A DNA stretch of 51,209 nucleotides, from IMG/VR virus record IMGVR_UViG_3300031759_001107, positions 1-51,209 of that record; one strand, given 5' to 3'. The notes beneath the pieces are model-generated. The model was not told the DNA's origin. It did no database searches and saw only the letters and a list, made by a program, of their open reading frames with translations. Numbering within the stretch: the first letter of the stretch is position 1; each line of letters starts with the position of its first letter. Made by a program: the position numbers and the translations under genes. The stretch comes from a virus. Below, one piece after another: positions 22,983 through 30,705 of this stretch.

Positions 22983-24962
22983 ATGAATGTATTAATTTAT
23001 GGCCGCCCTTTGTGTACAGATCATCAAGGGTTTAGTGAAATATATTACCTTTTTAAAACTCACTACAAACATTACGGTCAATACCCTGACGACATAAATT
23101 GGATGAAAATCTGTCCTCTTTATCACGAATCGCCACAAGATATTATTAATTTATGTGATACTCCGCCTGATATTATCTTCTTAAGCCTATATGTGTGGAA
23201 CAAGGCATTTATGTTAGATCTCATTAATCTATGCCATAGTGTTTGGCCTAACGTTCCTGTATTCTGTGGTGGACCTGATATTGATTTAAATGACCATTCA
23301 GAAATGTTATCTCTTTCAAACGTCTTGGGAATAATTGAAGGTGAAGGTGAAGTCCCAATCACAGAGTTAATTGACAGATATCATGACCATTTGCCAATTG
23401 ATAACATAGATGGACTATGGCTAAGAAAAAATGATTCTTTTATTAAACCAACAAATTTAGCCAGTAGAATTGCATATTCAAACGGAAAAGGTTCTAAGAA
23501 TATGTTGGGATTCACTTATGTTTCTTACAGTTGTTTATTGGAAAACATCAATGAAATATTAACTGATGTAGACAAAGAAAAACAATCGCCAACATTTACA
23601 CATACCATGTTTTATTGGCAAACTGCACGTGGATGTCCATATGGTTGTGTTTTCTGTGACTGGGGTGGTGGTATACAACAAAAAGTCAGACGTAGAAATC
23701 ATCAGCATCTAGAACAAGAAATTGAACTCATAGTCAAGTATTGGCCAGGATTATTTTTAAGTGATGCAAATTTTGGTATTTTTGAAGAAGACTATCAAAT
23801 TACCTGTACATTGGATCAACTATTAAACAAGTACAACAAGAAATCTTACTTAATTTACGGTAGTTTTGCAAAAAATAACCCTGACAGAGTCAAAAAAATC
23901 TTAGATATTTTTAACAAATATCAGGCCAGTGAGTTTGATCACGACATAGCAGACAATAATCAAAAATATATTCCTATGCAGAATGCTGACGAAGGAGTTT
24001 TACAAGCAATCAAACGAGTACAATTAAGTCCAGAAAAACTTGCTGGCTATTATGATTATGAAAACGAACCTTGGCCAATAAAGTTCCAAATTATTCTAGG
24101 TCTTCCAGGTAGCAATTCTTCTATAGAATTAACCAGTCATTGTAGATACTACGATGTTGAAGGACATACACAATGTCATATGTTAGAAGTCAGCCCACAG
24201 GCGCCAATGAGTGAACCTGCATTTGTCAACGACAATTCAATTGAATGGTTTTATAGTAAAAGAAGTTTTTTAGAGTTTGGTGGTGAAGCTGGTATTACTC
24301 CAAAATATACAAGTCAAATTAGATATATTAAAAGTTGTAGTTCTTTTACTGTTGATGATTTAATAAATCAAATAGTTATGCATAATTTCTTAAAATTCTT
24401 AGAAGAATTTTATGTGCTTAAAATGGCTAGGCAATTAGCAAAACTTAACGGATATACTGCTTATGAATTTTATCAACCCATAGTTAATCGATTCTTAACA
24501 GATAGATCTTGGTTAAATGTTGATATATCTAGAAAATCAGTTACTGATTGGATTATGCATGGTGCTATGTATAATTCAGTGGGCAAGTCACACATTACTG
24601 CCGATGAGGTTTTGATAGAACGAGTAATTAGTAAATTTAATCAAGGCAGTTTAGTTTCAGATCTATTATCAATGGTAGGTCATATGCATGAACATATGGA
24701 ACAGGCTATTACGATTGGATGTTTAGCACTACCGGGGTCAACTGAATCAGTCGATTATCGATCAAACTTATCATTTACAGACAATAGAATAACTATAAAC
24801 GCAAAACAAAAAGAATTAACTATAACTCGCCCGTTGTATATAAAATTTCAAGGAATGGATAGTTTAAAAAATCGAAGTTCGGCTAAACGATCTGCTTTCT
24901 ATAAGAATATTCTAGTTAAAAACAAAGTCATAGAAATAGTTATAGATAATGCTTGTCAGTAG
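22983..24962 (+). CDS. B12-binding-domain-type radical SAM enzyme
   Basis: 659 aa. The N-terminal 150 residues resemble a cobalamin-binding Rossmann domain: D-I-I-F-L-S-L-Y-V-W, F-C-G-G-P-D-I, I-I-E-G-E-G-E-V-P-I. The canonical D-x-H-x-x-G is not evident, so B12 binding is uncertain. Then comes the radical SAM cluster C218-x3-C222-x2-C225 in A-R-G-C-P-Y-G-C-V-F-C-D-W, and a TIM-barrel core with I-L-G-L-P-G. The C-terminal 200 residues match nothing I know. Such enzymes methylate or rearrange unactivated carbons. The gene is AT-rich and flanked by beta-helix proteins, suggesting a recently acquired modification cassette. Confidence 0.88.
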   Translation: MNVLIYGRPLCTDHQGFSEIYYLFKTHYKHYGQYPDDINWMKICPLYHESPQDIINLCDTPPDIIFLSLYVWNKAFMLDLINLCHSVWPNVPVFCGGPDIDLNDHSEMLSLSNVLGIIEGEGEVPITELIDRYHDHLPIDNIDGLWLRKNDSFIKPTNLASRIAYSNGKGSKNMLGFTYVSYSCLLENINEILTDVDKEKQSPTFTHTMFYWQTARGCPYGCVFCDWGGGIQQKVRRRNHQHLEQEIELIVKYWPGLFLSDANFGIFEEDYQITCTLDQLLNKYNKKSYLIYGSFAKNNPDRVKKILDIFNKYQASEFDHDIADNNQKYIPMQNADEGVLQAIKRVQLSPEKLAGYYDYENEPWPIKFQIILGLPGSNSSIELTSHCRYYDVEGHTQCHMLEVSPQAPMSEPAFVNDNSIEWFYSKRSFLEFGGEAGITPKYTSQIRYIKSCSSFTVDDLINQIVMHNFLKFLEEFYVLKMARQLAKLNGYTAYEFYQPIVNRFLTDRSWLNVDISRKSVTDWIMHGAMYNSVGKSHITADEVLIERVISKFNQGSLVSDLLSMVGHMHEHMEQAITIGCLALPGSTESVDYRSNLSFTDNRITINAKQKELTITRPLYIKFQGMDSLKNRSSAKRSAFYKNILVKNKVIEIVIDNACQ

Positions 24963-25260
24963 GTATGCTAGGAGTTTTAATAGTAACTACTTCAGTTTCT
25001 TCAAGGTATTCGATTTGACTAATATCACCGGGCTCTAACACGCAAATTTCTCCGGCAGTGAACATTTGCCCATTGCAAATTTGTCGACCACTAATAACCA
25101 GAGTTATTTCGTAAGCCAGTTTATGAATATGGCTAGCAGTTTGCCCACGTGGATTCTTTTGGTAACATATTTCGAAATCAGTGGTCCGATGCACAGCACC
25201 ATCGAAGTTGCCTATAAACCAACCACGGGCTCCGCAATTATTTAAGGTTGTTCGTTTCAT
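24940..25260 (-). CDS. Small cupin-fold protein
   Basis: 106 aa. A single cupin barrel: H-I-H-K-L-A-Y-E near residue 44-51 matches the first cupin motif (HxH...E), and L-E-P-G-D-I-S follows. G-W-F-I-G-N-F-D at the start is, as I recall, shared with cupins of marine phages. The second-motif His is not obvious, so metal binding is uncertain. It may bind or epimerise a sugar. It overlaps the end of the converging radical SAM gene by 23 bases, and its start overlaps 25238-25552. Confidence 0.7.
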   Translation of the reverse strand: MKRTTLNNCGARGWFIGNFDGAVHRTTDFEICYQKNPRGQTASHIHKLAYEITLVISGRQICNGQMFTAGEICVLEPGDISQIEYLEETEVVTIKTPSIPTDKHYL

Positions 25261-25552
25261 TGATAGTAGTTATGCACTCGTCGATATAATTGCCATAAGC
25301 CTCGTAGAAGTATTCAAACATCTCATTAAATTTCTTGCCACTTTCGAAGCTATTTTTAATGATTTTCTCTTCGGTTAGGTCTAAAATCACGTTCATTTGT
25401 TCATCTTTTTTACGTATACCTTGCGTGATATACATACGCTCATCCCACTCAATATTCTCAGGATTTGTCATATAACCAGGTTGAGCTGTTTTAGTGGAGT
25501 CTTTAGGTCTAGCTACATATTGAGCTACTAGATAAATGTTTAAATTTGCCAT
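25238..25552 (-). CDS. Conserved T4-like small protein
   Basis: 104 aa: N-L-N-I-Y-L-V-A-Q-Y-V-A-R-P-K-D, G-Y-M-T-N-P-E-N-I-E-W-D-E-R, then a helical half ending E-Y-F-Y-E-A-Y-G-N-Y-I-D. I recall similar proteins next to replication genes of T4-like phages; function unknown. It lies just downstream of the SGNH and gp44 genes. Confidence 0.7.
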   Translation of the reverse strand: MANLNIYLVAQYVARPKDSTKTAQPGYMTNPENIEWDERMYITQGIRKKDEQMNVILDLTEEKIIKNSFESGKKFNEMFEYFYEAYGNYIDECITTINETNNLK

Positions 25553-25562
25553 GGTAAAATTC

Positions 25563-26573
25563 CTATAATCTAATTTTTGGTATTTGAGATTGCCACTGTT
25601 GCCAAATACTAACTATTTCATAACTTAATACTTTTGTGTTATATTCACTAACCCAATATCTGGTTTCAGAGTCGACATGTAATTTAGGGAATACCATTTC
25701 TAAATATCGTAAATGTTCACTGGGGGTAGGATGTGGATCTCGGGGATATTTTTTAAGTTTTTTTAGAACTAATCCAGTCCGATAATCGATTAATTTTAAT
25801 AATTCTTTTTTGTTTTGATCATAAATTGATTTTTTAATTTTGTCAAACTTTTTAATTTCTTTTTTAACGAAATCTGGGTAATGATCATAATTATTAAAAT
25901 AGTATTCTTCAAACGAAGGAAAATTAGTTCCTACAAATTTATAATATTCTCCAGGAAGATCTACAGTATCCTTGACTAATCTAGTTAATTCAAGGTCTGT
26001 TGGTAAGTAATCTAGAGTTAATCCTTGCCCACTAAACCAGTCAAACTTTGCTACCAACTCATAATAGCTTGGTTTTATTTTATCTACGGTCTCGGAGTAT
26101 AATGCAATAACATCAGTAACTTCGTCATTAAATTCAGTTAATTCGAAATTACTAGTGGATAGATCAAAATTCGGACTTAATGTCAATGGAAGCATTGATA
26201 AGAACTCATAACACACGCCCAATGATTCAAGAAGATTACTAATAGCAGTAATTGATGCTAGATCTCTTATAAGTAATCCACGATAATCAGCAGTATCTCC
26301 CATATGATCAGGGTCGAAAATCCAATTACCTTTTGAATAACTGTCATTCCTAGTAACAGATGTCCACATAATGATGATGGTATCGTCGGCAGTAAATTTA
26401 TTTCTTAAATTAGCTTCTATTACTGAATTAAAAATATATTGGTTTCCACCTCCAGCATGCCCCCAATTTTCGTAATATGAAAATTTGCGCCCTAAGATAT
26501 CTGCCCATGTGGGCCAATCATAATTTGTAAAACTGCACCCAAAGGTAAACAGTCTTCCAGAGTAATTAAGCAA
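25563..26573 (-). CDS. SGNH/GDSL-like hydrolase
   Basis: 336 aa. Block I is T-F-G-C-S-F-T near residue 10-16, with Ser14 as candidate nucleophile. Block II/III Gly and Asn sit in W-G-H-A-G-G-G-N-Q. Block V is D-P-H-P-T-P-S-E-H near 280 (Asp-x-His). The enzymes deacylate sugars or lipids. The middle 150 residues are unusually Lys/Tyr/Asp-rich and AT-rich. Its start overlaps the last 8 bases of gp44, so it was probably inserted behind gp44 (inference). Confidence 0.75.
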   Translation of the reverse strand: MLNYSGRLFTFGCSFTNYDWPTWADILGRKFSYYENWGHAGGGNQYIFNSVIEANLRNKFTADDTIIIMWTSVTRNDSYSKGNWIFDPDHMGDTADYRGLLIRDLASITAISNLLESLGVCYEFLSMLPLTLSPNFDLSTSNFELTEFNDEVTDVIALYSETVDKIKPSYYELVAKFDWFSGQGLTLDYLPTDLELTRLVKDTVDLPGEYYKFVGTNFPSFEEYYFNNYDHYPDFVKKEIKKFDKIKKSIYDQNKKELLKLIDYRTGLVLKKLKKYPRDPHPTPSEHLRYLEMVFPKLHVDSETRYWVSEYNTKVLSYEIVSIWQQWQSQIPKIRL

Positions 26574-27489
26574 TTTGTGTTAACTCCACAAGTGTTGCAC
26601 TTAAATTGATTTCTTGATCAGCAACCAAAGGTACATTTACTAGACCTTTGCGAATAATAACAATAGCTTCATCTTGTTGCTCTGGGGTTTTACCCCAAAT
26701 GTCAAGATTGTCATACATCCAACGATACATACCGTCCATGTCTTCTGCGGCTGCTTGACTACAGATCAGTGTACGAGCTTCTTTGATTTTACCTGCTTTG
26801 AATAAATCTACAGCATCTAATCGCCAATCACCTACTGCACCATCACCATCGCTAGGTTTACGTAGTACTCCAACTTGGCTATTTTGTTGCACTAGATTCA
26901 AACATTTACGTAGGTCTGGATAGGTAGCTTTGACATAGCTGTCTAGGTTATCTAAATCAAATTCAACGCCTTCTGTGACCAATACTGTAGCAACTCTGGC
27001 TGTGAACTCTGTATGATCTGCCTTGGCAATCTGTAAGGTTTGACAACGACTGTGTATTGGAGGAAGAATCTTGTTAGGATAGTTACAGGTTAAGATAAAG
27101 CGTACACTTTGACTGTATTCTTCCATTAGATTACGCAGTGCTGGTTGTACTGACACAGGATTCATATAGTCAGCTTCGTCAATTAATACTACCTTAAAAG
27201 CACCATATGGCATAGTCTGACAAAAATTAATAAGTTTGTCAATCCATTCTACTTTACGTGCTTCTTTACTTCCGTTAGCAGTAAGTACGTCATAGTCATC
27301 TACACCAAGTTCATTAATCAGCATACGTGCCAGTGTGGTCTTGCCTGTTCCTGGACCACCGTGAAACATCAAGTGCGGAATGGTCCCAGCTTTGATCCAG
27401 CTAGCAACTTGGTCACGTTGATGATTATCCACAAACACATAGCCATCTAGTGTTTTTGGTCTATACTTTTCTACCCATAAATCTTTCAT
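26566..27489 (-). CDS. 44: Sliding-clamp loader large subunit, gp44-like
   Basis: 307 aa. It starts W-V-E-K-Y-R-P-K-T-L, the classical RFC/gp44 opening. Walker A G-G-P-G-T-G-K-T lies at 44-51, Walker B V-V-L-I-D-E-A-D near 100-107, and sensor 1 I-L-T-C-N-Y with the arginine-finger region H-S-R-C-Q follows. It opens the gp45 clamp for the replicative polymerase. The partner gp62 is not in the window. Its ATG overlaps the stop of a 43-aa microprotein as ATGA. Confidence 0.95.
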   Translation of the reverse strand: MKDLWVEKYRPKTLDGYVFVDNHQRDQVASWIKAGTIPHLMFHGGPGTGKTTLARMLINELGVDDYDVLTANGSKEARKVEWIDKLINFCQTMPYGAFKVVLIDEADYMNPVSVQPALRNLMEEYSQSVRFILTCNYPNKILPPIHSRCQTLQIAKADHTEFTARVATVLVTEGVEFDLDNLDSYVKATYPDLRKCLNLVQQNSQVGVLRKPSDGDGAVGDWRLDAVDLFKAGKIKEARTLICSQAAAEDMDGMYRWMYDNLDIWGKTPEQQDEAIVIIRKGLVNVPLVADQEINLSATLVELTQIA

Positions 27490-27617
27490 TTGTTATCCTT
27501 GCAATCACATGGTTTACGGCCTTGACAGCAACTGCCTGAGCAACTGCGGTCCTTGCCAATGTTTAATAGTACTAGTATAACAAATGCTAACAAAACAATC
27601 AAGGTCAATATCATCAT
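27486..27617 (-). CDS. 43-aa membrane-anchored Cys-rich microprotein
   Basis: Starts with two Met (ATG 27617) and overlaps both neighbours as ATGA (stop of 27614-27841, start of gp44). The first 20 residues are one hydrophobic span (I-L-T-L-I-V-L-L-A-F-V-I-L-V-L-L). The rest is cytoplasmic or periplasmic with five Cys in C-S-G-S-C-C, then P-C-D-C. The Cys set could bind a metal or form disulphides. Both overlaps are exact, so translation is likely. No homologue recognised. Confidence 0.7.
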   Translation of the reverse strand: MMILTLIVLLAFVILVLLNIGKDRSCSGSCCQGRKPCDCKDNK

Positions 27618-27841
27618 TTTCTTTTGAGTATCTCCATTAAACGATCTCGCTCCCACTCTGCTTCTTGCTGTGGGAAGTCTGGACAGCGTTTATATTCATC
27701 TTCTATAAAACATTTTAACACATAAAGATCATGTTTGTAAGTGCATTGAGTAAATCCGTCAGAATGAGGATCGCTGGCCATACGAGCCAGCTTCCTGATT
27801 GCGCTTACTACTTCGTGGGGGATAAAGGGTGTGTCTTCCAA
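27614..27841 (-). CDS. 75-aa helical protein of the gp44 operon
   Basis: Starts at TTG 27841, directly after the TAA of the co-chaperonin gene (TAATTG). E-V-V-S-A-I-R-K-L-A-R, a Cys-containing middle (Q-C-T-Y-K-H-D, L-K-C-F-I) and a charged helical end (W-E-R-D-R-L-M-E-I-L-K). No family recognised. Coupled upstream and downstream, so it is part of the replication operon. Confidence 0.65.
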   Translation of the reverse strand: MEDTPFIPHEVVSAIRKLARMASDPHSDGFTQCTYKHDLYVLKCFIEDEYKRCPDFPQQEAEWERDRLMEILKRK

Positions 27842-28195
27842 TTACAAGCCGCGACCAATTGTTTCGTCTTGCATAGGTTCATCGCTGACCATTAGAATGT
27901 CTGCATCGTCAATACGGCGGATGGTTTTCTCACCTTCTGTATCTTCAATTAATATACCTCTGGTCCAACGACCGTGTTTGACTAGAACATATTGGCCAAC
28001 CTTGACATCTTTTTGGTTAGGGCCAATAGCATAGACCTTACCCCAGCGTGGGTGAACACCTTCTAGTTTACCGTCACTGTGTGGAATAATGATTCCACCG
28101 TGCGATATTTTTTCTTTGAAATTCATGTCAGTTACAACAACATAATTTTTTATTGCAGTAAACTTGGTAATTTTCTTTGCGTCATATACACTCAT
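27842..28195 (-). CDS. GroES-like co-chaperonin (gp31 type)
   Basis: 117 aa from ATG 28195 (MSVYDAKKITKF); a longer frame starts inside the previous gene. The core I-K-N-Y-V-V-V-T-D, H-G-G-I-I-I-P (mobile-loop region), G-K-V-Y-A-I-G-P-N, V-G-Q-Y-V-L-V-K-H-G and a late I-D-D-A-D-I-L-M-V match the GroES barrel. T4 uses gp31 with host GroEL to fold the capsid protein; the same role is expected. One base separates it from the upstream stop, with AAAGG ahead. Confidence 0.85.
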   Translation of the reverse strand: MSVYDAKKITKFTAIKNYVVVTDMNFKEKISHGGIIIPHSDGKLEGVHPRWGKVYAIGPNQKDVKVGQYVLVKHGRWTRGILIEDTEGEKTIRRIDDADILMVSDEPMQDETIGRGL

Positions 28196-28196
28196 G

Positions 28197-28637
28197 TTAT
28201 AGCCTTTGTGGTCCGTTAGATTTTTTATCACCCAATCCAATAACACTTGGATCTAATAGTTCTTGAGTAACATCTGCTTGATTAGCCACGCTGTCAGCAA
28301 AACTGCCACGAGGTTTAACATACGCAGGAGGATCATTTGACTCTACAACTGGGGTGTCGTGATCTACTGTGGGTTGTAGTACTGCTGGTTGTGGTGTAGT
28401 TGGATCAGCATCAGCAGATTCACTTATTGGAGTTTCATCTGCCAAAGGGCTGTTGTGTAATTTATTTGCGTCAGCCATGATCTGTGCGCGAGTTTTGATA
28501 ATTTTGCCACCTGGTCCTAATTGATCACCGCGGGCATTAACATTCATATTGCCTACAGCAATGGTAGTTTCGTTTGACAAACGAATTCTATCCATGTCAA
28601 TTGGCACACCTCTGGCTGTTCTGTGATTTGTTGCCAT
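28197..28637 (-). CDS. Conserved T4-like protein of unknown function
   Basis: 146 aa. The first 55 residues look conserved (G-N-M-N-V-N-A-R-G-D-Q-L-G-P-G-G-K-I) and recall a widespread marine T4-like protein. The rest is Pro/Asp/Thr-rich and likely disordered. Shine-Dalgarno TTAGGAGAAA. The late octamer is at 28662-28669. Confidence 0.7.
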   Translation of the reverse strand: MATNHRTARGVPIDMDRIRLSNETTIAVGNMNVNARGDQLGPGGKIIKTRAQIMADANKLHNSPLADETPISESADADPTTPQPAVLQPTVDHDTPVVESNDPPAYVKPRGSFADSVANQADVTQELLDPSVIGLGDKKSNGPQRL

Positions 28638-28661
28638 CTTTTGTTTCTCCTAATATATGCG

Positions 28662-28669
28662 TATTTATT
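28662..28669 (-). promoter_or_regulatory. Late promoter, AATAAATA, containing a stop codon
   Basis: The TAA (28665-28667) of the preceding gene is inside the octamer; about 25-base leader to ATG 28637. Confidence 0.6.
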
Positions 28670-29177
28670 TGAGGAATTCTTCTATGTCTAAATTATAATA
28701 GATACTGTTGATTTTATGTACACCTAATAAGAACAATACGTAACTTGCTACACTTGACCCACGTCCTACTCCCCAGACTACATTATTCTTACGTAAGGTG
28801 TCTACTAGATATTTCATATAACGTAACAAATTAAAAGCATCACGTTCTTGGAATAACAGTAATTCTTCGCCCACTCGCTGTAGTTCATAGTCTTGTGTAC
28901 ATAGGCCTAGAACATAAGCAGCAATGTCTAGTTCTTTGTATTCATCTGGCATGCGCCAGTGGCTTTGCCAACGATTGTCAAAGAAACTAACTGTTTCGCC
29001 AAGCTCAACATATCCACGTAGCCAAGGAACTTCTGCGTGTAATTCATCACGACTTTTATTGTACTCTTGCGGATCTTCGACCTGAAAGAGACTCAAATCC
29101 AAGTTGGGATTACTATACAGTAAGTTACACAATTCGTTACTATCCGTATACCTTCTGCCGTATTGATCGTACTTCAT
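28665..29177 (-). CDS. Fragment-like DNA polymerase III alpha (DnaE) active-site protein
   Basis: 170 aa. The C-terminal 45 residues V-V-W-G-V-G-R-G-S-S-V-A-S-Y-V-L-F-L-L-G-V, then Y-Y-N-L-D-I-E-E-F-L match the DnaE palm segment 'GRGSaagSlvayllgit...y.l.FeRFl'. The rest of DnaE, including the catalytic DxD, is absent. As I recall, short DnaE-like proteins are conserved in marine T4-like phages, so it is probably not decay. It could bind nucleotides or decoy the host polymerase (speculative). Start shares TAATG with 29177-29419. Confidence 0.75.
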   Translation of the reverse strand: MKYDQYGRRYTDSNELCNLLYSNPNLDLSLFQVEDPQEYNKSRDELHAEVPWLRGYVELGETVSFFDNRWQSHWRMPDEYKELDIAAYVLGLCTQDYELQRVGEELLLFQERDAFNLLRYMKYLVDTLRKNNVVWGVGRGSSVASYVLFLLGVHKINSIYYNLDIEEFLK

Positions 29178-29419
29178 TAGTAGGTAATATCCTTAGGACC
29201 ATCTGGTCCTAGTCTGCCTGATTTTTGAGCGTCCTGCATCATTTTTTTATTACGTGCTTCTACTTCTAGGGCATAGTCTTGAATTAATAAATTTAATTGA
29301 TTTACCATGTCTGCGCTACCAATACGGTAAGCATAGCCTAGACGATTCTGCAGCTCAGCTCGTTTACTGTGTAACTCTTCATCTGATAATTTTGATAAAT
29401 CTGGACTTAATGGATGCAT
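29177..29419 (-). CDS. 80-aa conserved T4-like helical protein
   Basis: Starts MHPLSPDLSKLSDEELHSKR, a predicted coiled coil, then a short basic end with G-R-L-G-P-D-G-P. I recall the M-H-P-L-S-P-D-L-S-K-L start from marine T4-like phages; function unknown. Translation starts 9 bases after a GGAG that lies in the 3' arm of the hairpin at 29428-29468, so the start is probably regulated by that structure. Confidence 0.75.
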   Translation of the reverse strand: MHPLSPDLSKLSDEELHSKRAELQNRLGYAYRIGSADMVNQLNLLIQDYALEVEARNKKMMQDAQKSGRLGPDGPKDITY

Positions 29420-29427
29420 AAAAGAAA

Positions 29428-29468
29428 ACTCCTTATACTACATTATATATTAATGCAGCATAAGGAGT
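29428..29468 (-). terminator. Hairpin with U tract and sequestered ribosome-binding site
   Basis: Minus-strand RNA: 18 uninterrupted pairs (arms 29451-29468 and 29428-29445, two G-U), loop of 5, then U4-C-U4. The two non-Watson-Crick positions pair only on the minus strand. AAGGAG, the ribosome-binding site of 29177-29419, is in the 3' arm. Confidence 0.85.
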
Positions 29469-29471
29469 CAA
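29442..29471 (-). promoter_or_regulatory. Sigma70-type promoter TTGACT-18-TATAAT inside the hairpin
   Basis: -35 at 29466-29471, -10 at 29442-29447. Predicted start near 29435, immediately before AAGGAG, so its transcript lacks the 5' arm and has a free ribosome-binding site. Confidence 0.75.
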
Positions 29472-29486
29472 TGATTTTGGTAGATA

Positions 29487-30644
29487 TTAACTTAATCTAT
29501 ACCAAGTTGATTCACTTGAATGGTAGAAGAACGAAATAGTAGTGCTATTAGCTAAGGTAATAGTACCACTTGGTTTAACTACTGTGCCAGGATTTGGATT
29601 TACAGTCAATGCCGTAATACCATATGTTGAGCTGACAGTAACCAATGTAGCATCAACGTTAGCACTTGGTAGTGTAATAGTACCAGTTGCTAGTACGTTG
29701 TTTGTACTTGGATCAATAATCAAACGTTCAACGTTGTTGTTAATAGTAACACTAAATCCGCTAGTTGGTGAGCTATATTGATATCCACCAATAATTCTAG
29801 CACCACCTGTGTATAAGTTACCACCAATACTTGCACCACCGTAGTTGATCAATGTACCTGTATTTGGGCCCGTTGTTGGTGTTGTGTCTAATAGCCATAA
29901 TGCTGTGTTATTGGTTAATACAACATCTGCTGTGCCATCTGGATCAAGTGTGATATTAGCACCACTGCCTGCCCAGGTAATAATACTACCATTGACACTT
30001 AGATTACCAGTAATATTAGCAGTAGTAAAGTTGCCTACGTTACCTGCAATTTCTACGTTATAGTTACGTAGTACATCGTTAATTAACACTGTGCTGCCAG
30101 CGTTGTATGTGCTAAATTCAAATACGTATGTGCTAGCTGGCAACGAAACTGATGTGCCACTTGTATAACCTTGTAATGTGCTAACGTTGGTAATTGAGCT
30201 TGGTAAGGTCAATACTGTAGTGTTAGCTGTAGTAACTTGTAATCTTAGTCGTGTGTATAAATTAGTTGTTGGCCAAGTAGCCGCAAATGCCATTGTAGCT
30301 GTACCACTGACTGCTACTGTTTGGAAATGTCCTTGAGTCCAATCAACTGTAAAACTTGCACCTGTTGAAATAGTACCAAAATCATATTTGGTTTCAACAG
30401 CTTGTAATAGTTGTGGTTGTGTAATATAGGTATAGTTCATTGTGTTAGTAGGTGTACCGCTTTGACCTACTGAACCTAATGGTCCTTTTAACACAGCATA
30501 AGTCTGTAAATCTGTTAATTCTGCAGCCGCAAAAGTAAAGTTATTGACAGTATTAGTAAAATTATCGCGGAAACCTTGGCTGTTGTTGTCCTGCCCAGCT
30601 ATTGGGTATGTTCCGTCAATATTTTGTGGATTAATATTACTCAT
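29487..30644 (-). CDS. Tail-fibre-like structural protein
   Basis: 385 aa. The N-terminus N-I-N-P-Q-N-I-D-G-T-Y-P-I-A-G-Q-D-N-N-S-Q-G-F-R is the typical start of T4-like marine fibre/structural proteins. The rest is Thr/Ser/Asn-rich beta structure. Its last 130 residues are clearly related to the end of 34957-35631 (G-A-R-I-I-G-G-Y-Q-Y, N-V-E-R-L-I-I-D-P, L-P-S-A-N-V-D-A-T-L-V-T-V-S, S-T-W-Y-R-L). A shared C-terminal tip or trimerisation domain is likely. Late octamer at 30667-30674. Confidence 0.8.
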   Translation of the reverse strand: MSNINPQNIDGTYPIAGQDNNSQGFRDNFTNTVNNFTFAAAELTDLQTYAVLKGPLGSVGQSGTPTNTMNYTYITQPQLLQAVETKYDFGTISTGASFTVDWTQGHFQTVAVSGTATMAFAATWPTTNLYTRLRLQVTTANTTVLTLPSSITNVSTLQGYTSGTSVSLPASTYVFEFSTYNAGSTVLINDVLRNYNVEIAGNVGNFTTANITGNLSVNGSIITWAGSGANITLDPDGTADVVLTNNTALWLLDTTPTTGPNTGTLINYGGASIGGNLYTGGARIIGGYQYSSPTSGFSVTINNNVERLIIDPSTNNVLATGTITLPSANVDATLVTVSSTYGITALTVNPNPGTVVKPSGTITLANSTTISFFYHSSESTWYRLS

Positions 30645-30666
30645 TTAAAATCTCTCGTTATGTGTT

Positions 30667-30674
30667 TATTTATC
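30667..30674 (-). promoter_or_regulatory. Late promoter, GATAAATA
   Basis: About 23 bases upstream of ATG 30644, with ACGAGAG as Shine-Dalgarno. Confidence 0.7.
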
Positions 30675-30705
30675 AGACTACAAGTGTATTTATAGCATTT
30701 TGTAC

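Noticed and set aside
28665-29177. Decayed DnaE pseudogene
   Set aside because: Intact frame, coupled start and T4-like neighbours point to a genuine short protein; no other dnaE piece is nearby.
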